From Symbiodinium microadriaticum (lineage: Eukaryota; Sar; Dinophyceae; Suessiales; Symbiodiniaceae), in contig LSRX01000811.1 of assembly GCA_001939145.1 (NCBI GenBank), forward strand, positions 160,370 to 224,369: a stretch of 64,000 nt of DNA, in the 5' to 3' direction. Positions 21,055-31,469 of this stretch are shown piece after piece. The notes beneath the pieces are model-generated. The model worked only from the letters and a program-made list of their open reading frames with translations. It searched no databases and was not told where the DNA came from. The position numbers and the translations under genes were made by a program. Each line of letters starts with the position of its first letter. Positions within the stretch are counted from its first letter, which is position 1.

Positions 21055-21174
21055 AAACCCAGAACCCACTGCTTAATTACTGAATCCCAAACCCAATCCG
21101 AAACTATAAAGCCTAAGCCAAACCCAAACACAACACTCTAAACCCTAGACGCTGAAACCCTGAACCCGAAACCT

Positions 21175-21940
21175 AGACTCAGTGACAGTTAGGATGAACT
21201 CTAAAAGTAGACCCTGGTGTCCGAACCCCAACCCGGGTTGTTCTTGGAGGCCCTTGAACAGCCGCAAACCCTACCCAAACAGCCGGTTATAAACTCACTT
21301 ATATATTTAGAAGGCATGGTGTCCAAAAACGGTTCTTTGAACCACTTGTACAGCTATATATGCTTACATAGGGCATCATAGGGCGTAGGCCTAACAACCA
21401 GTTTGCAGTAACCTTACCGAACCTCATTTCAGAGCCCCTTACAAAGCCATCAGTTTAGGGGGTTAAGGAACGGGAATCGCAATGCCTTCCCATTGAACTT
21501 CGTTGTGTAGGCGAAGCCTTGGCTGGGATCAAAACGGAGGGCGGGTTGCCCCAAAAGGTCCGTGTAATATAGGGGCCGTAAATGAATAACAGTCAGAATG
21601 GGGCTTTGGTGCCGACTGTAGTAGAATTTAGAACAAGAAACCTCAAGAACAAATCTTGGTAATGATTCCGACTTCTTTGGGTAGATAAAAGCTTCGGGTT
21701 GGGATCCCGGTGTACGGTCTCAAAAGGTTTATGATTTAGGGTTTCGAGTTTAGGATTAGGGGCTTACGAAGATAGTCAGGTTTGAGGTTCTGAACTTTGG
21801 TGCTGCAGGGGTTGGGCTCCAGGAGATCGACGGGTGTTTTGGACGAGATGGTGGCGGTAGGGTTTACCTACTAGAACCCGCTGGGATGTCGGGTTCCTGC
21901 ATGTATCCTCCAATCTTTTCTTAGTGGCCTGGTTACAATT
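21175..21940. other. unassigned, one hpL-like scrap
   Basis: TAATATAGGGGCCGTAAATG near 21562-21581 resembles an hpL left end. No gene seen. Confidence 0.5.
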
Positions 21941-22080
21941 CTAAACCCTAAACCCTAAGGTTTTCCGGGTAAGGTCATTGGCCGTTCGAGGACTGCTGGA
22001 AGGAGTGGGCCATTCGACGGCATTGATCAACAGCATTCGGTCATATGCGGGCCAGAACAACTAGACAAAAGTGCTTTAAG

Positions 22081-22123
22081 ACTATCTATCTACCTATCTA
22101 TCTCTCGGTCCGTCCGTCCGTCC
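22081..22123. repeat. (CTAT)n and (CGTC)n microsatellites
   Basis: Imperfect CTAT repeats followed by CCGTCCGTCCGTCC. Confidence 0.9.
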
Positions 22124-22599
22124 TCAGAGTCTCCAACCTTGGCTCCCAATTGCGAACACACGCGTCCCTTCTTGTCCTCAGAAGACGGTGGTGCTCCAAG
22201 TTCAGCCCGGCCATCGTTCACCGCCCCGATAACCGAGCTCGGCTTCAATGCTCCAACATTCTACTTAGGCCTTTCTAGGGACCCTTAAAGCTACATATAG
22301 GGTACATAGTAGGTGTATAAGGATCCCAGGGTTAAGGGCCCCTTTTGAGGGGCCCATGGTTTCAACCTTCGAAACATAGTAGAGTAGGATGACTGTGGGA
22401 ACCAAGGGCTCTGAAAGCGCTCCGGCGGAGGCTTAGAATCCTAAACCTAATCCCCAGCCCCAGAATCCTAAGCCTACGCGCCACCCCACCAATCCAGGCC
22501 CTAAGCATGAACCCTAAACATCCTAAACCCTGAGGCCGAAGCCTAAACTCGAATGCCGAAACTGGCAGCTGCACCCTAAACCTATAAGCCCTAACCTCC

Positions 22600-22910
22600 C
22601 CCCCCCCCTAAACCCTAAACCCTAAAAGCCCCAAGCCCAACAACGTTTAATCTTCGAGCGAGGTTCGGTCCTCCAAATGTGCCTGGCCTGGGAAGGGTTC
22701 CTAGAAGGGCTTAAGGTTGAGGGTTTAGGGGTTTAGGGTTTAGGGGTTCAAGGGTTCAGGGGTTAGGGGTTATAGCGGTTTAGGGTTTAGGGGTCAGCGG
22801 TTTAGGGCTTAGGATTGAGGGGTTAGCTGTTTAGGAATTAGGGTTTAGGGGGTTTGGGGTTTATAGGGTTTAGGGGTTTAAGGGTTAGCGGTTTAGGGCG
22901 GCTTTCAGGG
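22600..22910. repeat. CCCTAAA tract, short island, TTTAGGG tract
   Basis: CCCTAAA at 22600-22630, a 70-bp island, then about 200 bp of TTTAGGG with GGTTAGCGG and GGTTCAGGG variants. Confidence 0.9.
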
Positions 22911-22985
22911 TTCAGGGCTTTGGGCCTAGAATTTTGGGAGGGGAGGCATCTAACGCTCGGGTTGAGGATTAGTGCTTAAGCCTTA

Positions 22986-23098
22986 ATCCAGAGGCTTCAT
23001 GTATACCACCACTATGGAATTAAGCCCCAAAAGACCACCCTCATTATGGCTTTAGAGACCTACTTCCATAATGGTAGTGTATATGGAGCCTCTGGGTA
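22986..23098. mobile_element. hpC hairpin element
   Basis: TCCAGAGGCTTCATGTATAC left, GTATATGGAGCCTCTGGGTA right. The centre has CACTATGGAATTAAG and TTCCATAATGGTAG. Confidence 0.85.
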
Positions 23099-23099
23099 A

Positions 23100-23430
23100 G
23101 CCGTGGTGGAAGCAGCGAAGACTTCGCACGCGGGTTCTGCCTGGAGCTACAACGGTTGTAAGTGCCCGAATTCCAGGGACCTTCTGGTGTTTGAGGCTTC
23201 CCTGCAGGGTCCCTTTAACGTTTCTTTTAGGGTCTTGTCTAGGGCTCGATAAGGTTCCTTCATGGAGAGAGGTTAATGATTCAGGGTTCTATACGGGTTC
23301 CTTTATACAGAGAGATCACTGCTTTAAGTGCCATGCATCCACACCCAGAACATGAGCGGGCCGTCGGGCCTTGATCCAGCTGTCGCAAGACATTCTCCTC
23401 CTGAGATTCCGGGGTTTAGTAACATAGCCT
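23100..23430. other. unassigned sequence with a 94-codon frame
   Basis: A plus frame from 23071 to 23355 starts inside the hpC arm and has no recognised domain. It is probably chance. Confidence 0.4.
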
Positions 23431-23552
23431 AGGTTCCCCAGCAACCCCTTAATAATAAGGGTACCCTTTTTCTTACATGTACCATTCTCTTTTCTTAATA
23501 TGCGGTTTTAATAAGGGGACCCCAAATTAAAAAGGGCAAAAGGGTACTACTT
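23431..23552. mobile_element. hpO hairpin element
   Basis: GGTTCCCCAGCAACCCCTTA left, AAAGGGCAAAAGGGTACTAC right, shared with the 8.5-kb copy. Confidence 0.7.
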
Positions 23553-23641
23553 GGGCACCTATCAGCTTCTAATGAACCCCAGTGAGTCGGATCATGGAAT
23601 TAGGATAATCCAGGGCTTGGATTCCTCCCCTACATTAAAGG

Positions 23642-23748
23642 AAACTACAGGTGTGGAGTTTAGGGTATATAGGGCTTCCATAAGGCTTCTATAAGGTATA
23701 TAGACCTTCTATAAGGCTCCCATAACGGTAACTACCCACCTGAAAATG
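23642..23748. mobile_element. hpG hairpin element
   Basis: ACTACAGGTGTGGAGTTTAG left, GGTAACTACCCACCTG right, centre with AAGGCTTCTATAAGG. Copies at 37.0, 58.4 and 59.6 kb. Confidence 0.8.
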
Positions 23749-23957
23749 TCCTAGACTACACTCCTACATAAACCCAAAACCCTAACCCGATCTATATAGA
23801 CCTTCTATAAGGCTCCCATAACGGTAACTACCCACCTGAAAATGTCCTAGACTACACTCCTACATAAACCCAAAACCCTAACCCGATCTATATAGACCTT
23901 CTATAAGGCTCCCATAACGGTAACTACCCACCTGAAAATGTCCTAGACTACACTACC
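23697..23957. repeat. 96-bp direct tandem repeat, about 2.7 copies
   Basis: TATAGACCTTCTATAAGGCT recurs at exact 96-bp spacing (23701, 23797, 23893 landmarks). The unit is the right part of the hpG element plus about 40 bp of its flank, including AACCCAAAACCCTAACCCG. Confidence 0.97.
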
Positions 23958-24056
23958 TCTACTTTACAAGGGCATCTAAATGATGTTCCATCTTGTCGCC
24001 TTATACTGTAAATGAGCTGGGGACCCCCAAACCCCCGAAGCCCCAAACAGGGTGTG

Positions 24057-24155
24057 CTTGGAGGTTCATGGGTAGTTGTAAGTAGGGCTATAAGTAGGGT
24101 AACTGTATATTAGGGGACTTATAACCCCACTTATAACTACCCATGAGCTTCCAAG
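24057..24155. mobile_element. hpH hairpin element
   Basis: TTGGAGGTTCATGGGTAGTT left, TAACTACCCATGAGCTTCCA right, centre GTAACTGTATATTAGGGG. Confidence 0.85.
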
Positions 24156-24182
24156 TAGGAGGTTAGGGGCATAGGCACTAGC

Positions 24183-24322
24183 TAAACCCTAAACCCTAAC
24201 CCCTAAACCCTAAACCCCTAAACCCTAAACCCTAAACCCCTAAACCCTAAACCCTAAACCCCTAAACCCCTATATATATATATATATATAAACCCTAAAC
24301 CCCTAAACCCCTAAACCCCTAG
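24183..24322 (-). repeat. telomere-like tract (CCCTAAA) with an AT run
   Basis: CCCTAAA/CCCCTAAA units, interrupted at 24271-24290 by ten TA dinucleotides. Confidence 0.97.
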
Positions 24323-24418
24323 GCCTTCGGTGCCATGGAGCCTTCGGATCTCGAGTCCTACCGGCCGAGGGTCCTCAGACCGTCAGACCCGGGTGCCTCT
24401 GCTCCCACAAAAAGAGCT
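24323..24418 (+). CDS. exon-like island, unknown protein
   Basis: The plus frame reads AFGAMEPSDLESYRPRVLRP and continues with SDPGASAPTK. The reverse frames contain stops or look less protein-like. It begins right after AG at the end of the CCCTAAA tract, a possible 3' splice site. Family not recognised. Confidence 0.3.
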
Positions 24419-24662
24419 TCGGGTTTAGGGGTTTAGGGTTTTAGGGTTGAGGGTTTAGGGTTTTAGGGTTGAGGGTTTAGGGGTTTAGGGTTGAGGGTTT
24501 AGGGGTTTGGGTTTTGGGTTTTGGGTTTAGGGTTGAGGGGTTTAGGGTTTAGGGTTTAGGGGTTTAGGGGTTTAGGGTTGAGGGTTGAGGGCTGAGGGCT
24601 TAGGGTTTTGGGTTTTGGGTTTAGGGTTTAGGGCTTGGGGCTTAGGGCTTGGGGTTGAGGGG
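24419..24662 (+). repeat. telomere-like tract (TTTAGGG)
   Basis: TTTAGGG, GTTGAGGG and TTTTGGG units. Confidence 0.97.
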
Positions 24663-24702
24663 GGATCCTGCAGATGAGTGCCAGTTGCTCCTTGGTTACA
24701 GG

Positions 24703-24789
24703 TCCTAAACCCTAAACCCCCTACCCTAAACCCCTAAACCCCTAAACCCCTAAACCCGAAACCCGCAACCCTAAACCCTAAACCCCTAA
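24703..24789 (-). repeat. telomere-like tract (CCCTAAA)
   Basis: CCCTAAA and CCCCTAAA units. Left flank of the island at 24805. Confidence 0.95.
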
Positions 24790-24804
24790 GAAGGGCCCAC
24801 ATAG

Positions 24805-24891
24805 GGGTGGGTCCTTGTTGTCCAGCACGTCCTTGTGGAAGTCCGTGCCCCAGCAGAGCCTGCAGGGTCTGAACTGTGCACCGACAAACTG
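24805..24891 (-). CDS. exon-like island, unknown protein with C-x2-C
   Basis: The minus frame reads QFVGAQFRPCRLCWGTDFHK and then DVLDNKDP. The Cys pair C-R-L-C followed by a histidine could be half of a metal site, but too little is present to say. Duplicated at 26313-26399 with the surrounding block. Confidence 0.35.
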
Positions 24892-24967
24892 AGGATGTTT
24901 ATGAGCTTAGGGTTCAGGCCCATACCTTCAGGGTTTTTATTTACAGTTGGTGTGACTTTTACCTTCA

Positions 24968-25072
24968 GAGTTTAGGGTTTAGGGTTGTAGGGTTGTAGGG
25001 TTTAGGGTTCAGGGTGCAGGGTTTAGGGTTGATGGTTCAGGGTTTAGGGTTTAGGATGTAGGGTTCAGGGGG
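24968..25072 (+). repeat. telomere-like tract (TTTAGGG)
   Basis: TTTAGGG, TTGTAGGG and TTCAGGG units. Confidence 0.9.
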
Positions 25073-25515
25073 CTCAGCACCATAGGCTGAGGCTCTGGCA
25101 GTGTAACGTAAGGTGGTCAAGGTAACTTAAAAGGAGACACATGTTTAGGTGCAAACCTAATCTGGGCCCACCCCCTGGACAAGGACTCACACTGAATCGC
25201 CCAGAGACCATACTATTCAAGCATGTCTGATCTATTCGATTAGAGCCTGAAAAGCTACCCATAATGAGAGCGTACAGACACATCATGGTTCTGCGAAACC
25301 CTCGGCCCTAAAACCTCAACTTGTAGAACCTTTAGACTTAAACCCCTGCACCCTAAATCGACAAGAAAACACTTTCAAACCATGCAGCCGAGCTCTCCAC
25401 TTAGAGGCTCATTCCTTACTTACCCCTTTTTAGGGCCTAGTTCTCTGGTTAGGATCCGTTATCATAGAAAGGTAGGTGCCAGAAACAAGGGAGGGGCAGG
25501 GATGACCCCCAAAGG
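25073..25515. other. unassigned sequence
   Basis: A 70-codon minus frame at 25074-25286 has no recognised domain. Nothing else is seen. Confidence 0.5.
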
Positions 25516-25519
25516 CACC

Positions 25520-25660
25520 CTAAACCCTAAACCCCATAAACCCTAAACCCGAAACCTTAAGCCCTAAGCCCTCAGCCCTAAACCCCATAAACCCCATATA
25601 CCCTAAACCCGAAACCCGAAACCCTAAACCCCAAGCCCTGAGCCCTAAACCCTATTCAGA
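25520..25660 (-). repeat. telomere-like tract (CCCTAAA)
   Basis: CCCTAAA, CCCATAAA and CCCGAAA units. Confidence 0.9.
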
Positions 25661-25935
25661 CTCATCTTCGCTGCAGTGACTGCAGAGTAGGGGCTTCGGG
25701 GTTCCTTACGAGATCTTTCAGGGGTGCTGCAAGGTTCCTGAAAAGGCTCCCGGTGAGGGTTCCTTTAAGGGTTCCTTTAAGGGTTCCTACAAGGGTTCAC
25801 CCTAATTAAACCCTAAACCCTTTAGGAAGGGTTCATTTAAGGGTTGCGGTTTTAGGGTCTACAGTTTCAGGGCTTTGGGCGAGGGCCTGGGTTTATGCCT
25901 GCGCCGTTTAGGGCGGCAGGGTCGAATCGGGTCGA

Positions 25936-25936
25936 N
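25936..25936. other. assembly join (single N)
   Basis: Separates two identical 1,507-bp blocks. Confidence 0.9.
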
Positions 25937-27443
25937 GGGTTTAGGGTTTTAGGGTTGAGGGTTTAGGGTTTTAGGGTTGAGGGTTTAGGGGTTTAGGGTT
26001 GAGGGTTTAGGGGTTTGGGTTTTGGGTTTTGGGTTTAGGGTTGAGGGGTTTAGGGTTTAGGGTTTAGGGGTTTAGGGGTTTAGGGTTGAGGGTTGAGGGC
26101 TGAGGGCTTAGGGTTTTGGGTTTTGGGTTTAGGGTTTAGGGCTTGGGGCTTAGGGCTTGGGGTTGAGGGGGGATCCTGCAGATGAGTGCCAGTTGCTCCT
26201 TGGTTACAGGTCCTAAACCCTAAACCCCCTACCCTAAACCCCTAAACCCCTAAACCCCTAAACCCGAAACCCGCAACCCTAAACCCTAAACCCCTAAGAA
26301 GGGCCCACATAGGGGTGGGTCCTTGTTGTCCAGCACGTCCTTGTGGAAGTCCGTGCCCCAGCAGAGCCTGCAGGGTCTGAACTGTGCACCGACAAACTGA
26401 GGATGTTTATGAGCTTAGGGTTCAGGCCCATACCTTCAGGGTTTTTATTTACAGTTGGTGTGACTTTTACCTTCAGAGTTTAGGGTTTAGGGTTGTAGGG
26501 TTGTAGGGTTTAGGGTTCAGGGTGCAGGGTTTAGGGTTGATGGTTCAGGGTTTAGGGTTTAGGATGTAGGGTTCAGGGGGCTCAGCACCATAGGCTGAGG
26601 CTCTGGCAGTGTAACGTAAGGTGGTCAAGGTAACTTAAAAGGAGACACATGTTTAGGTGCAAACCTAATCTGGGCCCACCCCCTGGACAAGGACTCACAC
26701 TGAATCGCCCAGAGACCATACTATTCAAGCATGTCTGATCTATTCGATTAGAGCCTGAAAAGCTACCCATAATGAGAGCGTACAGACACATCATGGTTCT
26801 GCGAAACCCTCGGCCCTAAAACCTCAACTTGTAGAACCTTTAGACTTAAACCCCTGCACCCTAAATCGACAAGAAAACACTTTCAAACCATGCAGCCGAG
26901 CTCTCCACTTAGAGGCTCATTCCTTACTTACCCCTTTTTAGGGCCTAGTTCTCTGGTTAGGATCCGTTATCATAGAAAGGTAGGTGCCAGAAACAAGGGA
27001 GGGGCAGGGATGACCCCCAAAGGCACCCTAAACCCTAAACCCCATAAACCCTAAACCCGAAACCTTAAGCCCTAAGCCCTCAGCCCTAAACCCCATAAAC
27101 CCCATATACCCTAAACCCGAAACCCGAAACCCTAAACCCCAAGCCCTGAGCCCTAAACCCTATTCAGACTCATCTTCGCTGCAGTGACTGCAGAGTAGGG
27201 GCTTCGGGGTTCCTTACGAGATCTTTCAGGGGTGCTGCAAGGTTCCTGAAAAGGCTCCCGGTGAGGGTTCCTTTAAGGGTTCCTTTAAGGGTTCCTACAA
27301 GGGTTCACCCTAATTAAACCCTAAACCCTTTAGGAAGGGTTCATTTAAGGGTTGCGGTTTTAGGGTCTACAGTTTCAGGGCTTTGGGCGAGGGCCTGGGT
27401 TTATGCCTGCGCCGTTTAGGGCGGCAGGGTCGAATCGGGTCGA
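25937..27443. repeat. 1,507-bp direct repeat, copy 2
   Basis: Same content as 24429-25935: a TTTAGGG tract, the C-x2-C island, more tracts and unassigned sequence. Unique sequence resumes at AAGGCAAATTCC. Confidence 0.95.
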
Positions 27444-27499
27444 AAGGCAAATTCCTCGGGGGGTTCAGGGTTTAAGGGTTCAGGGTCTATAGGGTTTAA

Positions 27500-28000
27500 A
27501 GAGAACCTATGTCTTCGAAAGCCTGCGCTGAATCTCCAATACTTACGTCCAAAGTGACGTGCAAACCCCAAGTCGGTTTAGGGTTTGGGGGTCCTGAGCT
27601 TTCCTTGGATGGAATTCTGGCAGCCTGAAGGGCGAAAAGATCCTTGCATGCGTGGGACCGCATGCCCTGTACCGGTAACCCTCAGCTGGGAAGGAAACAA
27701 CTGGGATCTTCTCAGGGGATTCCATTTGAGTTATCACAATACATAATTGATATTATTTACTATAGAGCCCCATAATGGTAACGTAAATATGGGGTTCTAT
27801 GGTAAAATAATATGATTTCTTTAGTATGGTAACTTAAATTACATCCCTTAACAAGAACCCAGACAAGCTTTCCAGGCTTCCGATAGGCAAGGGACCCAGG
27901 ATTCTTAGCGTAAGCACCGTGTTATGCGCATGTACGTGGCCAACCCAGGGCCTGTTGTTCCAGATAAACCGTACCATGCCGAACCTGCTGGGGTGTAGAC
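27500..28000. other. unassigned, with one hairpin
   Basis: A 64-codon minus frame at 27543-27737 is not recognised. The rest is AT-rich around a hairpin at 27751. Confidence 0.5.
27751..27811. repeat. AT-rich inverted repeat (hpM)
   Basis: TATTATTTACTATAGAGCCC and ATA on the left face TATGGGGTTCTATGGTAAAA on the right, around a 13-base loop. One copy only. Confidence 0.65.
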
Positions 28001-28002
28001 TT

Positions 28003-28095
28003 TTGGTTTAGGGTTTAGGGTGTTAAGGCTATTTAGGTTCAGGGTCTGGTTTAGGGTTTAGGGTGTTCAGGCTATTTAGGTTCAGGGTCTGGTTT
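28003..28095 (+). repeat. TTTAGGG patches with a 46-bp direct repeat
   Basis: TTTAGGGTGTT, then GGCTATTTAGGTTCAGGGTC and TGGTTT, occur twice in tandem. Confidence 0.85.
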
Positions 28096-28099
28096 TGCG

Positions 28100-29110
28100 A
28101 GTTTTAAGCTTTGGGGGTCTAGGGTTTAGTGTTTATCACAGGCTCCTTTACGGAACCTCCACCAGGGGTCCACAGTACCGAAGAATCAGGTATTCGGGGT
28201 TTGGGCTTGAGGATAGTAGTGCTTTTTGGGAGCGAGAAGATGTAGTTGATGATCGGGTGCTTGGACACCAAGGGTCTGTAGTGGTTTTGTAGGGTGTTTT
28301 GGGCCTTACCCTAAAGCACAAAACAGCACTGCCTCATAAGACCTCCTGAAGTGGCATCCTAGTAGTACAACGACCTGCAACACCCCAAGAGAAACAGTAG
28401 CGAGCAGCGCTTAAACACCCTTGGACCCAGAGCCCTAATTCCTATTCTCGGATCCCGAAATTGTAGTACAAGCAATTCGTTCCCCAACCCGAATCCTCAA
28501 AACCATCGTGGCTCGATCTCCAGGCCTTTGAACAAAGCCAGGCCCAAATCCGTAAAGCCTTTATGACAATTAAGTTGAAGAGCGCTGACTAAGACCATAC
28601 TAACACCAATGAAACCGTAGAAGCCCAAGAGGACCCCCATGGAAAACCCCTACAAGAGTCAGGGAAGGGTGTGCCCGTGTTGAGAATAGTACACCAACAC
28701 CCACCCACCATAGGCCAATATATTGGTCCAAATACTATCCCAGTATATACCCAAATACCAAATTCCCAAAGCGGGCAAGGTTATCCCTATTCGGGAATAG
28801 TATGGGTAGGGGGTTGTTCATTCAATAATAACTAATTGAATTTTACTATAAAATTATCATTGGTGTATTACTGTATTTGTTTCAGATTGTTCTGGTGGGC
28901 TTGTGATTGTTCATGTTGTTTCAGTTTGTCTTTCTTGATGTCGTAACTACAAGTTGGGCAAGTATAAATATTTCCTCCTTGATTCTGCTCATTCGGTGTT
29001 GTCTCCCCCTTTCGAAGAAAACCCACACGCCCATAGAACCTAAGCCGCTAAACCCTGATCCTCGATCCCTTCGAACACCCTTTTGAATCCAACACGGGCC
29101 CTAAAACCTA
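28100..29110. other. unassigned sequence
   Basis: A 65-codon plus frame at 28095-28292 has no recognised domain. Around 28690-28810, GAGAATAGTACACC and GGGAATAGTATGGG suggest a decayed inverted repeat. No gene is supported. Confidence 0.45.
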
Positions 29111-29117
29111 AACCCCT

Positions 29118-29201
29118 ACCTGGAATCCAAAAGTATGTAAGACTAAAAGTCTTTTCCGGGTCTTGTGCCATTATTTTACCTACTTTTGGGGGTTTAGGTA
29201 T
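29118..29201. mobile_element. hpP hairpin element
   Basis: TACCTGGAATCCAAAAGTAT left, ACTTTTGGGGGTTTAGGTA right. TA at both edges. Second copy at 32466. Confidence 0.75.
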
Positions 29202-29217
29202 ACACTCTAAAGGCTAG

Positions 29218-29278
29218 ACCCTAAACCCTAAACCCTAAATCCCTAAAACCTAAACCCCTAAATCCCTGAACCCCTTTG
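29218..29278 (-). repeat. telomere-like tract (CCCTAAA)
   Basis: CCCTAAA and ATCCCTAAA units. Left flank of the next island. Confidence 0.9.
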
Positions 29279-29287
29279 AAACCAACA

Positions 29288-29374
29288 AGGGCCAGGTCGC
29301 TTCCTGAGCTCATCGGCGGTCTCTTGCGACTCTTCGGAGATCCCGGACAGGGCGGACAGGGACATGGTCTCGGC
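29288..29374 (-). CDS. exon-like island, unknown protein
   Basis: The minus frame reads AETMSLSALSGISEESQETA, then DELRKRPGP. It is hydrophilic and probably helical, with no family recognised. Flanked by CCCTAAA on the left and a 500-bp TTTAGGG tract on the right. Confidence 0.35.
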
Positions 29375-29885
29375 GCTTAGGGCTCCGGGCTTAGGGGTTT
29401 AGGCTGTGGTTTAGGGTTTAGGGGTTTAGGGGTCTCGGCGTTGAGGGTTCCGGGTTTAAGGGTTTAGGCTTTAGGGGTTTAGGGTTTAAAGGTTCAGGGT
29501 TTAGGGGTTTAGGTTGTAGGGGTGTAGGGTTTAGGGGTTTAGGGTTTAGGGGTTTAGGCTGTAAGTAGGGGTTTAGGGTTTAGGGGTTTAGGGGTCTCGG
29601 CGTTTAGGGTTCCGGGTTTAGGGGTTTAGGTTGTAGGGGTTTTCGGTTTGGGGGCTTAGGGTTTAGCGGTTTAGGTTGTAGGGGTTTAGGGTTTAGGGGT
29701 TTAGGGTTTAGGAGTTTAGGGTTTAGGGGTTTAGGGTTTAGGGGTTTAGGAGTTGAGGTTGTCGGGGTTTAAGGGTTTAGGGTTGTAGGGGTTTAGGTTG
29801 TAGGGGGTTTAGGGTTTAGGTTCAGGAGTTTAGACTGTAATTAGGGGTTTAGGGTTTAGGGGCTTGGGGTTTAGGGTTTAGAGGT
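29375..29885 (+). repeat. long telomere-like tract with short higher-order repeats
   Basis: About 510 bp of TTTAGGG/TTTAGGGG with recurring GGTCTCGGCGTTTAGGGTTC and GTTGTAGGGG words. The GTCTCGGCG word comes from the island edge, so the island border appears to have been copied into the tract. Confidence 0.97.
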
Positions 29886-29889
29886 ACGA

Positions 29890-30280
29890 GCTCTTTGATA
29901 AGTCTTGGTAAGGTTTTAGAAGGTACTATAAGGGTGTAGTATGGGGCTTCGGTTTTCATGATTCTCGAGACCTTTGCAAGAAATCGATTTGCAGGGTGGT
30001 TCCACACATTTCTGACAAACACCCTAGTAGAGGTCTCAGACGCTCTGCTGCAGGGTTTAAGTCTTTATCGGTCCTTTATTTACATTTATGATAAAGGGCT
30101 TTCAGCAGGAAGATATGGGTGCTCTATGAGATTGTAAAATGTCGGGGGCCTTCATAAATCGACTGCGGTTTTGGGAACCCTACATGCCACGAATATAGGT
30201 AAGCCTTCAGGTCTCCTCCCAGTTGTGGGGCTTATGTTGCTCGGACGATTTGGGTTCAGCTCTTTTGTGGCTTGGAGCCC
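29890..30280. other. unassigned sequence
   Basis: No element or supported frame. Confidence 0.5.
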
Positions 30281-30282
30281 CA

Positions 30283-30352
30283 AACCCTAAACCCCAAGCC
30301 CCAAACCCTGAACCCCAAACCCAAGACCCTAAACCCTAAACCCAAACAACTT
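30283..30352 (-). repeat. telomere-like tract (CCCTAAA)
   Basis: CCCTAAA, CCCCAAA and CCCAAGACC units. Confidence 0.9.
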
Positions 30353-30402
30353 CTACCCCCCAGCAGTGCTCAAATGCACCTGTCCGCTATAACACCAGTC
30401 AA

Positions 30403-30610
30403 TAAGTCCATGTGCCGAAATAATATGTACTTTGACCCTAGAGCACCTAAAATACGGTGGATGATAGAAATCCTGCATTACACATCATAAGGAATATACT
30501 ATAATTCCCATAGTTTAGGGTCCTTGGGGCAATGCAGGGTTTAGATCATCAGCAGTAGGGACTACTTTAAGGCCAAAGCATACACTGTTTGGGCACATGG
30601 ACCCTGAGGG
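30403..30610. mobile_element. hpD element split by an hpE insertion
   Basis: Left part TAAGTCCATGTGCCGAAATA matches the hpD left arm with changes. The right part GGGACTACTTTAAGGCCAAA to GGGCACATGGACCCTGAGGG matches the hpD right arm. The two parts are separated by an hpE copy placed at the hpD central TA. Confidence 0.85.
30453..30557. mobile_element. hpE element nested in hpD
   Basis: TACGGTGGATGATAGAAATC left, GGTTTAGATCATCAGCAGTA right, with TA at both edges. Confidence 0.85.
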
Positions 30611-30614
30611 TGTC

Positions 30615-31180
30615 GGTGTCCGATTTATCCGGCTTAGGGTTTAGGGTTTCGGGTCTAGTTTCTAAACTTTGAACTCTACATCCTAAATCCTAAACAGCTC
30701 CAAACTGTAGCCTAATTGCATAAACGTTCTTTCTGCACCAGGGGATCTTCTCCGGGGGATCGTTGGGCCGAGGGTCCTTACCGCGCTTGTAGTGGTTTGG
30801 GCTCCATAAGCTCTGAACATCCCTACAACTCTCAAAGCCGCTTTAGACCCAAAAAACCCCCAAACCCCGAATCGCCGAGGGATGAGTTGTAGGGTACAAA
30901 GGCGGAATACCGGCGTTTTGATGTGTCTCGGGCTTTGCGGGTGGTGATTTAACCCTAAGCCCACACAACCCCTATATACCAAAATAGTTACCAAAATGCC
31001 AGGGAGCCGAAGGGCTGACGGTTCGAGATGAGGCTTTAGGGTTTGGGGTTCGGGGATATGCCCGGACTCTGCAGAATCTACCATGTGAGGATCTGCTGGA
31101 CCTGCAAGTCAGTCGAAACGGCACACACTTGATCATCCCCGAATTCCTTCTGCGGGCTGGAAAGGCCGATGACTTGCGTC
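30615..31180. other. unassigned, overlapping minus frames
   Basis: Minus frames at 30683-31084 (133 codons) and 30972-31187 lack recognised domains. A TTTAGGG patch lies near 30637-30655. Confidence 0.4.
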
Positions 31181-31274
31181 TACCCATAGGCCCCTAAGTA
31201 GTTCCTTTTTGTGGTATATATTTAGAATCCTATAAGGTAATCCCAACAAGGAACTACTTAGGGGCCTATGGGTA
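31181..31274. mobile_element. hpA hairpin element
   Basis: TACCCATAGGCCCCTAAGTA to TACTTAGGGGCCTATGGGTA, perfect outer arms with TA at each edge. Confidence 0.9.
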
Positions 31275-31358
31275 AACCACTCCATCGGCAAGCCGCGTCA
31301 GCAAGGCCCGGGTTCGACCAGTCGCTGCGGCTGCGGGCGTCTCTTGAACTTGGCAGTG

Positions 31359-31469
31359 ACCCAGAGAGCCCAATACCCCTTCATTCAGGAATCTACCTTA
31401 AATTATAGGGGCCTTAATATTATGATTTAAGGTATATTCCTTAGTTAAGGGGTATTGGGCCCTCTGGGG
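31359..31469. mobile_element. hpJ hairpin element
   Basis: ACCCAGAGAGCCCAATACCC left, GGGGTATTGGGCCCTCTGGG right. Centre GGGGCCTTAATATTATGATT. Confidence 0.9.

Larger units (their letters stand above)
24429..25935. repeat. 1,507-bp direct repeat, copy 1 (ends at N)
   Basis: Recurs at 25937-27443 with constant 1,508 offset and no difference seen by eye. Ends exactly at the N with GGGTCGA. Most likely unmerged overlap of two contig ends. Confidence 0.95.

Noticed and set aside
26582..26794. 70-codon frame as a second gene copy
   Set aside because: Same as 25074-25286 because the surrounding 1,507-bp block is duplicated at an N join, probably an assembly artefact.
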